Assembly: GCA_013285425.1 (NCBI GenBank)
Contig: CP053447.1
Span: 1 to 64,000, forward strand
Length of the DNA: 64,000 bases
Direction: 5' to 3'
DNA from: Ignavibacteriota bacterium
GTDB taxonomy: Bacteria; Bacteroidota; Ignavibacteria; Ignavibacteriales; Ignavibacteriaceae
Part shown: positions 52,305 to 61,482 of the stretch, in pieces
Layout of the letters: each line of letters begins with the position of its first letter
Position numbering within the stretch: position 1 is the first letter of the stretch
Translations under genes and position numbers: made by a program
Notes under the pieces: generated by a model
What the model saw: only the letters and a program-made list of their open reading frames with translations
Told to the model about the DNA's origin: nothing
Databases searched by the model: none

Positions 52305-52979
52305 ATGACAGCACAAAAGCAAATCATATTACGAAAAACTTTTACTAATAGGGTTAAGCTACATACCGACAATGAGGATTGGAAAGCACTCGTAGAAATT
52401 TATCCAGGTGCGGAAGAAGCTGGCGTACCCGCCATATTATTAAAAAAGACTGCTTTGAAAATTGCTGATTATGTTTATTCAAAGAAAAGATATCACGAGT
52501 CAATAATTTTCCTAAATAAAGCTCGTATCAGAGATCCTAAAAGTAAAAAGATATTTCAAGCATTTGTTGATTCAATCGATATCTTCTTCAAATATACTGT
52601 AGAAGAATTATCAAAGAACGATCTTGCTGAATTTAAGCAAGCTATTCTGCCTATTATTAACTTTCACAAAGTGAATTTTCCTGAGCACCGACAAATAATT
52701 GAATCCACAGATCATCTATTCAGGAGGATTGATTATAGAATAGAGTATGTTGCTAAGGATGTTCAAGAATCAAAAGTAACTTTTCGTGTTCAGCAGATCA
52801 AAAATGCTTTGTATGATGATGATATGACGATTGAACAAGTTCGTCAGGAAGCTGCAAGATTATTAGCTCCCACACTCAGACGGATGTATGATGAATATGA
52901 AAAGAAGGAAGAGGATGAAAAAGATAAAAAGAAAAAAGCTACTGATAAGAAAAAGAAAGAGAAGAAGAAAGAAGAGTAA
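52305..52979 (+). CDS. Hypothetical helical protein with lysine/glutamate tail
   Basis: 224 residues. A helical, TPR-like central part (AGVPAILLKKTALKIADYVYSKKRYHESIIFLNKARIRDP) is followed by more helices. A C-terminal tail of about 30 residues is almost only K, E and D. No signal peptide. No family recognised. It ends one base before the minus-strand HTH ORF starts its 3' end, so transcription here is convergent. Confidence 0.55.
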   Translation: MTAQKQIILRKTFTNRVKLHTDNEDWKALVEIYPGAEEAGVPAILLKKTALKIADYVYSKKRYHESIIFLNKARIRDPKSKKIFQAFVDSIDIFFKYTVEELSKNDLAEFKQAILPIINFHKVNFPEHRQIIESTDHLFRRIDYRIEYVAKDVQESKVTFRVQQIKNALYDDDMTIEQVRQEAARLLAPTLRRMYDEYEKKEEDEKDKKKKATDKKKKEKKKEE

Positions 52980-53426
52980 TTAAAGAGTAGTATCTTTCTT
53001 TAACTCATTCATAACAATTGTTATCCAAGCTCTACTCTTACCCAAAGCTCTGGCAAGCTCTGCTTGGTTCTTAACTTCACCAGCATCAATCATTTTCTTA
53101 TAGCCAATAGCTAAATTATATTTATTTAGTCTTAATAAAGATAAGGGAATTTTTATTTTGAATTTTCCATAATTAAAGGTTTTTGTTAATCGGGTTGCGC
53201 ATTTGGGTGAAATATTAAAATAATAATGGAGTTTGGGCTCATCCAGGTACAGTCCCTTTTTTCTAAAGCCAGTATTTTTGTAAATAAATGGAAGTTTAAT
53301 TATAAATGGGGTACTCACTATTGGAATGTACGTGGAGCTGACCTCTCCAATAGTGCGAACCTCACTTAACAGGTTCGCATTTTTTATTTGATTCCAGCTT
53401 TTTTCCAATTTTCCATCTCCCCTCAA
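52980..53426 (-). CDS. HTH-domain ORF fused to a recombinase tail
   Basis: 148 codons. The first 25 (RGDGKLEKSWNQIKNANLLSEVRT) are the C-terminal end of a large serine recombinase, matching the intact copy at 31.4 kb. Everything after VRT is unrelated. The C-terminal 45 residues (NLAIGYKKMIDAGEVKNQAELARALGKSRAWITIVMNELK) are a clear helix-turn-helix of the ParB/KorB-like type. This is probably a separate small DNA-binding gene that lost its start, or a fusion left by recombination at the element edge. Confidence 0.5.
   Translation of the reverse strand: MRGDGKLEKSWNQIKNANLLSEVRTIGEVSSTYIPIVSTPFIIKLPFIYKNTGFRKKGLYLDEPKLHYYFNISPKCATRLTKTFNYGKFKIKIPLSLLRLNKYNLAIGYKKMIDAGEVKNQAELARALGKSRAWITIVMNELKKDTTL
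53354..53385 (+). terminator. Hairpin shared with the tRNA-proximal recombinase end
   Basis: TGCGAACC (53354-53361) pairs with GGTTCGCA (53372-53379), followed by TTTTTT on the plus strand. It has the same structure and position relative to the recombinase as 31332-31362. Similarity between the two loci stops just to the left of both hairpins. Confidence 0.6.
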
Positions 53427-54560
53427 TTTTATAATTATGGTTCCGTCATCCTGATTTTGGTTAAAATTGGATATTATTTCCTGGAAGAGTAATCTGTTAA
53501 ATTCATTTTTTTCTTCTGAAGTTAAATCTGGAAAAATCTTTACATAATCGAATAAAATTCTTCTAAAACCTTTTTGTTTATTTTCTGATCTGCTGCAAGT
53601 TCCCTCTTTCTTTCCAAATTTTTAATTCTGATTGAAATAAAGTCTATATCATTTTCAATTCTTTCCAGATCTTCTTCAACGGATTTTATTGCACCCAGCT
53701 TTGTACTTTCTTTTATCGCATTTAGTAAATTTGTTCGCTGAGTTTCAAATTTGGTTTTATTATATCTTAATTCTTTCAGATCCTTATCTAATTCTTCAAT
53801 TACTTCCTGATTATTAAATTTTATCTGATTATAGATCGCATCAAAAAATTCATCCTCAGATAAAATAGGTCCCATTAAATCGTAAATACAATTTTCTAAA
53901 ACATCTGATGGCAAATCCTTTGAAGGGCAACTCAAAGCTGTATCGTGAATTTTTTTGAGCATTTAATAATAATGATACTTCCCACTTTTCGCGGATTGTG
54001 AAGTTAAACTACTTCCGCATAATCCACATTTTGTAATTTCTAGAAGTGGAAGGGTGGGTTTTTTAACACGATTAACCTGCCTGTCAACCTTAGGTTCTTC
54101 CAGTCTTTCCTGTACTTGATCAAAAACTTTTCTGTCCACGATTGGTTCAACTTTATCTTTGAATTCTTCTTCCTTACTCTTTGTAATTCCAATGTAAGTT
54201 TTATTTCTAAGAGTTCTTAATACGCTGTCCTTAAAGAATAATTTATTGCCCTGTTTTTCTCCCTTTTTTGTAATTATTTCTTTTATTCTCTCTGAAATGA
54301 TATTCTTCTCGAACTCTGCAAATGCAAGAAATATCGCCAGCATAAATTTTCCACCAGAAGTTGTGGTGTCAACTTGTTGAGTTGCAGAAACAACATCAAC
54401 GCTCAAGTCACATAATCGTTTTGAAAAATTGCAAAAATCAGCTATGCTTTTTGAGAATCGATCAATTTTTGTGGCGACTACAACATCAAATAATTTTGCT
54501 TCAGCATCTGATTGGACTAATTTTCTGATAGATTTTATTTATCAGTATTTTGATCTTAGA
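53386..54560 (-). pseudogene. Decayed large serine recombinase, second copy
   Basis: Homologous to the intact recombinase at 31255-32922. Recognisable are DVVVATKIDRFSKSIADFC, FAEFEKNIISERI, the zinc ribbon start ITKCGLCGSSLTSQSAKSG and the coiled coil ENCIYDLM...DKDLKELRYNK. The catalytic-serine segment is missing and stops occur near 54550. About 65 residues of the recombinase domain are deleted after SERI. There is a stop after KYHYY at 53963 and a frameshift near 53540-53570. It is clearly non-functional. Its best-preserved frames are 53963-54406 and 53540-53962. Confidence 0.88.
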
Positions 54561-55170
54561 TGCGTTATACATTCTTTATTAGAAAATGGGAACCTTTTTT
54601 TTAATAAACTAATTTGCTCACCAGGAGAAATTTGGTGTTTTTAAGGATGGATTATTTAGATGCCTCAAAATTACTTTCATAATCATAAAATCAAACTCTA
54701 CTTGATTTTGTTGATTAGTAATTATAATTTAAAAAAGTTCTTCATACTTATCATAGATAAAAAATATTGACTTATCATTTTTGATAGTTTAATGCAATCA
54801 TAATGATCGGTAAAAACAATTTAATAACAGGGACTTCTGAGGAATTGATGTTTTTTCATTCCAGAATAATTTCTGAATAAAAGTAGAGATATACTGAAAC
54901 AAACCTCCTTTGATGGACAGAATGTCATTCTACATTATTGATTTTGAATAATATTTCAGAAGACTGTTATTATGATTTAATATTCAACTTAGTTGTATAG
55001 TTATTCCTGTCTGAAAAACGGCTCAAATTATTTGAACTGCTTACTCGTTCTTTTAACAATGCTGTGTTGCCTATTTCTTAGCTAAAAAGAGTCAGAATAG
55101 AATTTGAAATTTTGATTATTAGTTAGAATTATTTTTTTATTTACTCACAAATAAACAAAAAGGTGATGCT
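54561..55170. other. Gene-free stretch at the right edge of the island
   Basis: About 610 A/T-rich bases between the decayed recombinase and the next T9SS gene. No frame with a recognisable product, no tRNA and no clear attachment repeat matching the tRNA-Asn 3' end were seen. Short frames on the minus strand near 54600-54650 look like further decay debris. Confidence 0.5.
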
Positions 55171-56361
55171 ATGAAATACTTAATTTCTACTGCTCTTTCG
55201 ATTATCATGATACTCTTTAGCGCAAATATATTGATTGCTCAGGGCACTTCTGAGCAAAATATAGTTGAAGGAATCTCTGGTAGCCATGTCTTATTCGCAA
55301 ATCCAGGTCCTTCAAACAATGGGGGTGCATCCACTTGGGCAATGTTTTTAGATTTGATTGCTGGTCCTTCTTATGTTACAATAACAGGAATGACAACATC
55401 AAGCAATGCTTCGCCCGGTGCAAATTTTTCGGTTGAATTTTTTGTCAGGTCAGGAACAGCTTTAGGAGGTCCCGTCAGCACTGGTCCCGGGAGTTCTTCA
55501 ACAGGATGGACATCACTTGGAACAGTAACAGCTACTCAAGGAGCTGCTGCCAACGGTATTTCGTTACTGTTTAATACTCCCTCAATTACTATTGCACCTG
55601 GTGATACAACCGGAGTGGCAATGGTGGTTACCGGTGCTTCACCGCGTTATTTTGGAACCGGATCACCTCCATTAGGAATATATTCCGATCCGTTTTTAAC
55701 TCTTGTTACCGGTGAAGTAAGATCTATTCCCTTTACTCCCTCCGGAAGTTTTTTCTCTTCGCGTGAATTAGTTGGTGAAATTCATTATGATGATATTATA
55801 CCAGTTGAACTGACTTCTTTTACAAGTTATGTAAATGATAATAATGTTGCACTAAACTGGATTACAGCTACAGAACTGAACAACGCAGGATTTCAGATTG
55901 AAAGAAAAACTCCGTCAACAGATTGGATCAATGTCGGATATGTTCAGGGGAATGGAACTTCAACCGATGCTAATTTTTATTCTTTTGTTGATACTGATGT
56001 AGATTATGATATATACAATTACAGATTAAAGCAGATTGACTATAACGGTTCATTCAAATATTATGAGCTTGCTGAAACTGTAGAGATTGGTTTACTGAAT
56101 AATTTTTTGTTAGCACAAAATTATCCCAATCCATTTAATCCAACTACAATAATCAGCTGGAAGTCACCAGTTAGTACTCATCAGACTATTAAAATCTTTG
56201 ATGTATTAGGAAATGAAGTTGCAACACTTGTTGATGAATTTCTGCCGGCAGGAGCTTATGAAAGAAAATTCTCTGCTGAAAAATTAACAAGCGGAATCTA
56301 TATCTATAGTTTTCAGGCGGGAGATTTTATTTCTTCCAAAAAAATGATACTTATCAAGTAA
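55171..56361 (+). CDS. Secreted T9SS cargo protein
   Basis: 396 residues. A signal peptide (about 1-23, ending LIAQ) is followed by a beta-rich domain of about 190 residues with G, S and T-rich loops (SPGANFSVEFFVRSGTALGG, ITIAPGDTTGVAMVVTG), like a cell-surface beta-sandwich. Then come a fibronectin-like module (PVELTSFTSYVNDNNVALNW) and the T9SS sorting domain (LAQNYPNPFNPTTII to SSKKMILIK). The last two parts match the 23-28 kb cargo genes. AAAGGTG precedes the ATG. Function unknown. Confidence 0.8.
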   Translation: MKYLISTALSIIMILFSANILIAQGTSEQNIVEGISGSHVLFANPGPSNNGGASTWAMFLDLIAGPSYVTITGMTTSSNASPGANFSVEFFVRSGTALGGPVSTGPGSSSTGWTSLGTVTATQGAAANGISLLFNTPSITIAPGDTTGVAMVVTGASPRYFGTGSPPLGIYSDPFLTLVTGEVRSIPFTPSGSFFSSRELVGEIHYDDIIPVELTSFTSYVNDNNVALNWITATELNNAGFQIERKTPSTDWINVGYVQGNGTSTDANFYSFVDTDVDYDIYNYRLKQIDYNGSFKYYELAETVEIGLLNNFLLAQNYPNPFNPTTIISWKSPVSTHQTIKIFDVLGNEVATLVDEFLPAGAYERKFSAEKLTSGIYIYSFQAGDFISSKKMILIK

Positions 56362-56397
56362 TCAGGTAAGAAATATATAGCTACAAAAAAGTGTTAT

Positions 56398-56421
56398 AGG
56401 CACGAGAGATCGTGCCTTTTT
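56398..56421 (+). terminator. Terminator after the 55.2 kb T9SS gene
   Basis: AGGCACGA (56398-56405) pairs exactly with TCGTGCCT (56410-56417) around a GAGA tetraloop, followed by TTTTTA. It lies 37 bases past the stop and upstream of the convergent RND operon end. Confidence 0.88.
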
Positions 56422-56568
56422 AATAGTAAATCCCCAACTATTATATTTACCCGAACTATTACATAATAATTTCTTCTTTATTATCTCGCATAAAGAAAAC
56501 AATACTGATTTTTAGTATTACCCTTATGTCCGGATTATTTTACCGGATATCTCATTAAATCAATTTAT

Positions 56569-59500
56569 TTAAGCTCTTTTTCTTTTCTTAAAATATGCTT
56601 TAACTTTTTCGCCTGCACGTTCAAACACAATGTATAATATTGGAATAACAATTAAAGTTAAAACAGTGGTTGCGGTTAATCCGCCAATAACTGCTCGTGC
56701 AAGCGGCGACCAGGTTTCTGCACCTTCTCCAAGTTCAATTGCAAGCGGCACCATTCCGAGTATTGTTGTTAATGCTGTCATAAGAACCGGACGCATTCTT
56801 GCTAAGCTTCCTTTCTCTACTGCATCGTATAAAGATAACCCGCCTCTTTTGATCTGGTTGATGTAATCAACAAGCACAATACCATTGTTAACAGCAATAC
56901 CAACAAGCATTATTAAACCAACTAATGCCATTACACTTAAAGTTGTACCGGTAATAAATAGAAACGGAAAAACTCCGATTACTGAAAGGGGAACAGTAAA
57001 CATAATTATCAAAGGATCAATCAGTGATTCAAATTGCGCCGCCATTATCATATAAACTAAAAGAATAGCTGCAATAAATGCCAAACCAAGATAAAAGAAT
57101 GCTTCCTGCTGATCTTCGGCTGAGCCGCCGATTATTACCTGATACTCTGATGGAATAGGAGTAGAACTAATTATCTTTTCAACTTCACTTATTGCTCTTG
57201 AAAGCTCAAGACCTGATAACTCGGCACCTACAGAAACAAATCTGTTCTGATTTTCTCTGAAGATTGTTGGAGTTGCTTCAATTTCATTTATCTGTGCAAT
57301 CTCGCTTAAAGTAGTAAATCCGCCTGTAGGCAGAGGAATTTGAATATTACTTAGTGATTCTTTTTTATTTCTGAATTCTTTTGCAAACTGAACACGTATA
57401 TCGTACTCATCTCCTTCTTCTCTCATTCTTGATACAACTGTTCCTTGTATTGCAGTGGAGATGTTTGATGCAACCTGCAGCGTTGACAGATGAAATGAAT
57501 TTAACATGTTATAGTTAAGATTTACCTGAAGTTCAGGTGTGGTTTGTTTAACATTTAATCCGATATCCACAAATCCTTTTATCTGCTGCATACGGGATTT
57601 GATTTGCTCTGCTATTTTGATTCCGCCGTCAATATCAAAACCAATAACTTTTACTTCGATAGCTTTTTCGGTAGAGAATCCTCCGGTTTCCTGAAAAGTA
57701 TAAGTTATACCCGGAATTCTGTCTAATTTTTCCCTCATCAGATCACTTATTTCAAACTGACTTCTTTCTCTTTGATTAACTGGCTTAAGTTTGACAAATG
57801 CTTCAATAGTGCTTTCTGTATTTCCGAATGCACCAATACCTTCCCGGGTACCGAACATAAACGATACGTTTTCAAGTTCTTCAGGTTTAATTACTTCCTT
57901 TACGATTTCTTCGAGATTATAAACAATAACTCTTGTTTTCTCAATCGGGTTGCCTGCCGGGGCTTCTACGATTAAATTGATAAAACCCTGATCAGTTTTA
58001 GGCAGAAACTCAGCTCCCGCCAATACAGCAAGGACAATTGAAACAATAAACGCAGCTCCAACTGAAGCTAATACAGTTTTCTTTTTTCTGAGTGACCACA
58101 CTAAAACTTTATGATAATATTTTGAAAGACTATCAATAGTATTACTAATCCTTGTCTTAATTTTGCTCAGCCATCCGTTTGATTTAATTTTTTCTATCTC
58201 AAGAATGTTTGAAGCCATCATTGGAACCAATGTTAGTGCAACTACTAAAGAAACAAGTAAACTAAAAGTAATAGTAAGCACCATATCCTTAAACAATTGT
58301 CCCGTTATGTTTGGTACAAAAAGAACCGGAAGAAAAACCGCAACTGTTGTAAGAGTTGAAGCGGTAATAGCCATACCAACCTCAGAAGCTCCGATATCTG
58401 CCGAATCAATTCTGCTTTTTCCCATCTCTCTGTGTCTGAATATATTCTCAAGAACCACGATGGAATTATCTACCAGCATTCCGATAGCAAGAGCTAATCC
58501 AGCCATTGAAATAATATTTAAAGTAATATTACTTGCGTATAAAACTGCAAAAGTAGCTAAAACAGAAATCGGCATTGATAAACCCATTATAATACTGCCG
58601 CGTATGTTTAGCAGGAAGATGTAAATAATCATAAATGCAAGAACGAATGCTATTACTGCTGAATCGCGTAAATTATTTACCGAACGGGTTATGAACTCCG
58701 ATTGTGCCCAAACCACATTTAATTTTGTACCTTGCGGAAGCCGTTTGAGTATATTGGGAATTTCATTTTTAACCAGGTCCGAAGTCTGAACAGTATTTGC
58801 ATCAGATTGTTTATTAATAATTATCATTAACCCTTCACCAAAATCTGCTCTTGCTTCGGTGGAATTTTCTTTAAAACCATCAACAACTTCAGCAACATTT
58901 TCTACATATACAGGTTTTCCGTTTCTTATTGCAACAGTAGTCTTTTTTATCTGATCAATAGTTGTATATTCGCTCAGCAGAGAGAGCTGATAAGTTTTTT
59001 CATCACTCTTAAGCGAACCGCCCGGCTGAATGCCTCTGCCGGATTGTAATGCAAATGTAACTTCAGAAGGAGATAAATTATAAGATGATAAAAGAGTTGG
59101 ATTCATATTTACATTTATCTGTCTTTGAAGACCTCCGATTGTTGCTACTGATGCAACTCCCGAAATTCTTTCAAGCATCGGCTCTATTCTGTCTTCAGAA
59201 AGTTTTCTTAATTCTGATTGACCAAGATATTGTGAACTCAGACTAAGAAATATTATCGGACTCATAGAAGGATCGAAAACAAAAACAAGCGGGTCTGATG
59301 ATTCTTTTGGCAAAAGATCGCTTACAAAATCAATGTTCTTCCTGATATCAACTTCTGCCTGATTCATATCAGTTCCATACTTAAACTCAAGTATAATTAT
59401 CGATGCACCCGTAAATGATTGTGAGCTGACCTTTTTGATATTTTTAACTGATGAAATTGCTTCCTCAAGCGGGCGGCTGATTGTTGTTTCAATATCTTTA

Positions 59501-59667
59501 GGACCAACACCCGGATAATTTGTGATTACTCCGGCAATAGGGAATTGAATCTCCGGGAAAAAATCTATCTTTAATTGAGTGAAAGCGAAAAAGCTAAATG
59601 CCAATACAATAGCATAGAACATCAGTAATGTTACTCTGCGGTTTATAGAAAATTTTGTTAACAGCAT
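56569..59667 (-). CDS. RND-family efflux pump, inner-membrane transporter
   Basis: 1032 residues, full length for an AcrB/HAE1-type proton-driven exporter. TM1 follows LLTKFSINRRVTLLMFYAIV. The first periplasmic porter domain begins IDFFPEIQFPIAGVITNYPGVGPKDIE. The middle membrane block includes SMPISVLATFAVLY and the proton-relay segment GLALAIGMLVDNSIVVLENI, with its conserved aspartate. A second porter domain and the last membrane block follow, ending in a basic tail. It is intact and last in a minus-strand operon after the TolC-like and adaptor genes. Substrate unknown. Confidence 0.94.
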   Translation of the reverse strand: MLLTKFSINRRVTLLMFYAIVLAFSFFAFTQLKIDFFPEIQFPIAGVITNYPGVGPKDIETTISRPLEEAISSVKNIKKVSSQSFTGASIIILEFKYGTDMNQAEVDIRKNIDFVSDLLPKESSDPLVFVFDPSMSPIIFLSLSSQYLGQSELRKLSEDRIEPMLERISGVASVATIGGLQRQINVNMNPTLLSSYNLSPSEVTFALQSGRGIQPGGSLKSDEKTYQLSLLSEYTTIDQIKKTTVAIRNGKPVYVENVAEVVDGFKENSTEARADFGEGLMIIINKQSDANTVQTSDLVKNEIPNILKRLPQGTKLNVVWAQSEFITRSVNNLRDSAVIAFVLAFMIIYIFLLNIRGSIIMGLSMPISVLATFAVLYASNITLNIISMAGLALAIGMLVDNSIVVLENIFRHREMGKSRIDSADIGASEVGMAITASTLTTVAVFLPVLFVPNITGQLFKDMVLTITFSLLVSLVVALTLVPMMASNILEIEKIKSNGWLSKIKTRISNTIDSLSKYYHKVLVWSLRKKKTVLASVGAAFIVSIVLAVLAGAEFLPKTDQGFINLIVEAPAGNPIEKTRVIVYNLEEIVKEVIKPEELENVSFMFGTREGIGAFGNTESTIEAFVKLKPVNQRERSQFEISDLMREKLDRIPGITYTFQETGGFSTEKAIEVKVIGFDIDGGIKIAEQIKSRMQQIKGFVDIGLNVKQTTPELQVNLNYNMLNSFHLSTLQVASNISTAIQGTVVSRMREEGDEYDIRVQFAKEFRNKKESLSNIQIPLPTGGFTTLSEIAQINEIEATPTIFRENQNRFVSVGAELSGLELSRAISEVEKIISSTPIPSEYQVIIGGSAEDQQEAFFYLGLAFIAAILLVYMIMAAQFESLIDPLIIMFTVPLSVIGVFPFLFITGTTLSVMALVGLIMLVGIAVNNGIVLVDYINQIKRGGLSLYDAVEKGSLARMRPVLMTALTTILGMVPLAIELGEGAETWSPLARAVIGGLTATTVLTLIVIPILYIVFERAGEKVKAYFKKRKRA

Positions 59668-59681
59668 AATTTTAAAAATCC

Positions 59682-59966
59682 TTAATCGATGATTTGAACT
59701 TTTTGATCATCTCTTACTATGTTATTTCCAACTATTATTACCTTGTCGTTAAAGTTAATGCCCGAAGTTATCTGAGCGCGTGAATTACTAATTAATCCCA
59801 CAGTTACTTCTTTTATCTTTGCTTTATCATCTTGTACAATAAATAAGAAATATTTCTTCAGGGTTTCCTGCATTCCGGTTCCCTTATTGATTTTAACTTC
59901 TGTTTGACTTAACAATGCTGTTTCAGGAACAACGACAGTATTATCAATTTCGTTAACCGGAATCAT
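59682..59966 (-). CDS. RND periplasmic adaptor, C-terminal part (frameshifted)
   Basis: 94 residues that continue the adaptor gene in the -1 frame: IPVNEIDNTVVVPETALLSQ followed by YLFIVQDDKAKIKEVTVGL and the final strand VGNNIVRDDQKVQIID. This is the membrane-proximal beta-barrel end of an HlyD-type adaptor. The ATG at 59966 overlaps the stop of the N-terminal part (ATGA), so re-initiation might still make this piece, but it has no independent function known. The pump gene starts 14 bases downstream. Confidence 0.85.
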   Translation of the reverse strand: MIPVNEIDNTVVVPETALLSQTEVKINKGTGMQETLKKYFLFIVQDDKAKIKEVTVGLISNSRAQITSGINFNDKVIIVGNNIVRDDQKVQIID

Positions 59967-60796
59967 AAACTCACCGTCAAACCAGACTTCAGATTATTGT
60001 CTGTATTTGTAATTAACACTTCTATTTCCAATGACTTAGAAAGCGGATCAACTGCCTGATCAACTGAAATTATTTTTCCTTTGTATTTTTTATCAGGGAT
60101 TGATGGAATTACAATTTCAACCGGCAGCCCTTTCTTAACATATTTAATATCTCTGCTAATTACTTTCAGTTTTGATTTCATCGACGAGGGATCAACTATC
60201 TGGGCGATTTGCTGTCCTGCAGAAACCATTTGATTTAGTTCAACAAAAACTGCTGCTGCTATTCCGCTGAAAGGAGCTTTGATCAAACTGTTATCAAGTT
60301 GTTCAATTGCCTGTTCCAATTGTGCTGACGCTGCATCAAGAGCAGAATTTGCTACTTTAAATTGTGTTGCTGCCTGATCAAATTGCTGCTGACTTACTGC
60401 CCTTTGTTCAAATAATCTTTGAATCCGGTTATAGTTTTGCTGAGCTAATTCAAACTGGGCTTCTGTATTTTTTAGATTAGCTTTAGCAACATCAACAGAC
60501 TGGGATAAAAGTGCATTGTATTGACGTGCAATTATCTGATTAGTTTTTACGAAATCACCCGGCTTTACTAATATCTGATCAATCCGTTCTGAAATTTTAC
60601 TGTATAATATCTGATCATTTGCTGCCGAGATTGTTCCGGTGATGTTTAAATACTCTTTAAGCGATTCGGGCTGAACGTTATAAATCTTAACCGGTATTAA
60701 ATTTTCCTTTTGCTCTTCATTGTCGCTTCCGCATCCGGTAAGCGATAATAACAAAACTGATAAACCAAGACTTAAATATTTAGTGATAATCTTCAT
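59963..60796 (-). CDS. RND periplasmic adaptor (membrane fusion protein), N-terminal part
   Basis: 277 residues. A lipoprotein signal with lipobox LTGC is followed by a barrel-sandwich half (PVKIYNVQPESLKEYLNITGTI), a coiled-coil hairpin (about 95-170, AKANLKNTEAQFELAQQNYNRIQRL), the second sandwich half (SLIKAPFSGIAAAVF) and a barrel domain up to NNLKSGLTVSL. There the frame stops at 59963, where family members continue. A shift back by one base at the TTTATGA sequence restores the reading into the next ORF, giving 371 residues in all. It links the RND pump to the TolC-like channel. Confidence 0.88.
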   Translation of the reverse strand: MKIITKYLSLGLSVLLLSLTGCGSDNEEQKENLIPVKIYNVQPESLKEYLNITGTISAANDQILYSKISERIDQILVKPGDFVKTNQIIARQYNALLSQSVDVAKANLKNTEAQFELAQQNYNRIQRLFEQRAVSQQQFDQAATQFKVANSALDAASAQLEQAIEQLDNSLIKAPFSGIAAAVFVELNQMVSAGQQIAQIVDPSSMKSKLKVISRDIKYVKKGLPVEIVIPSIPDKKYKGKIISVDQAVDPLSKSLEIEVLITNTDNNLKSGLTVSL

Positions 60797-60797
60797 A

Positions 60798-61482
60798 TTA
60801 GTTCCAGATAGTATTTAGTTTTCCAATTGATTTAAGTAATTGAAGTTGTATTACATTATAATTATAAATCCCCTGCAGATATTGAACTCTGCTGTTATTA
60901 TACAAAAGCTGTGCATTTAGAACATCAAGCTGTGTACTCATTCCTTCGGCATAAAGAAGATTTGATAATCTTAAACTTTCTTTTGATTGTTCCATTGCTA
61001 CTTTAAGGCTTTTAAGATTTTTAACAGCCTCAGAATATTTAAAATAATTCTGCTCTACTGCTACATTTAACTGAACCTCAGTTTGATGCTTTAGCAATCT
61101 CATCTGATCGGTTTTTATGCTTGCAAGCTGATAATCAATAAATCTTCTACCGCCTTCAAACAGGGGCCAGGATGCAATAAGAGTGATAGTCTTCGAGCGG
61201 ACAAAATCTTTCCATTTAATATTATCTTCGTCAGAAAATGCCTGATGCTGCAAGTTGGCAGAAAGAGCAATTGTTGGTAAGAATGCTGAGATTGAAAAAT
61301 ATTCACTCTTATCAGTCGCATCAAATTTATAGTTAATTGCTTTAAGCTCACTGCTGTTTTCGAACGATAACATTTTTAATTCATTAAGTCCTTCATTCCG
61401 GAATTCAATTAAAAAATCCTTTGTTGATAATGAATCTGTTACAACAAGAGAATCATTAAGATCAATATCAAGAAGCATTTTT
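60798..61482 (-). CDS. TolC-family outer-membrane protein, C-terminal part (frameshifted)
   Basis: The open frame runs 61598-60798, but homologous sequence begins at about 61482 with MLLDIDLNDSLVVTDSL. It contains the second long coiled-coil repeat of TolC (SAFLPTIALSANLQHQ, ASWPLFEGGRRFIDYQLAS, YAEGMSTQLDVLNAQLLYN). It ends 1 base before the adaptor gene. The residues of the nominal frame before 61482 are out-of-frame reading and should be ignored. Confidence 0.85.

Noticed and set aside
54429..54644. Plus-strand ORF of 71 codons
   Set aside because: Antisense of the decayed recombinase; its open frame follows from that gene's codon pattern.
58163..58624. Plus-strand ORF of 153 codons inside the RND pump gene
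   Set aside because: Shadow of the strongly supported minus-strand pump; no start signal or known family.
61478..61482. Programmed frameshift in the TolC-like gene
   Set aside because: The break needs removal of one A in a plain A5 run and no stimulatory structure is evident; an indel is simpler.
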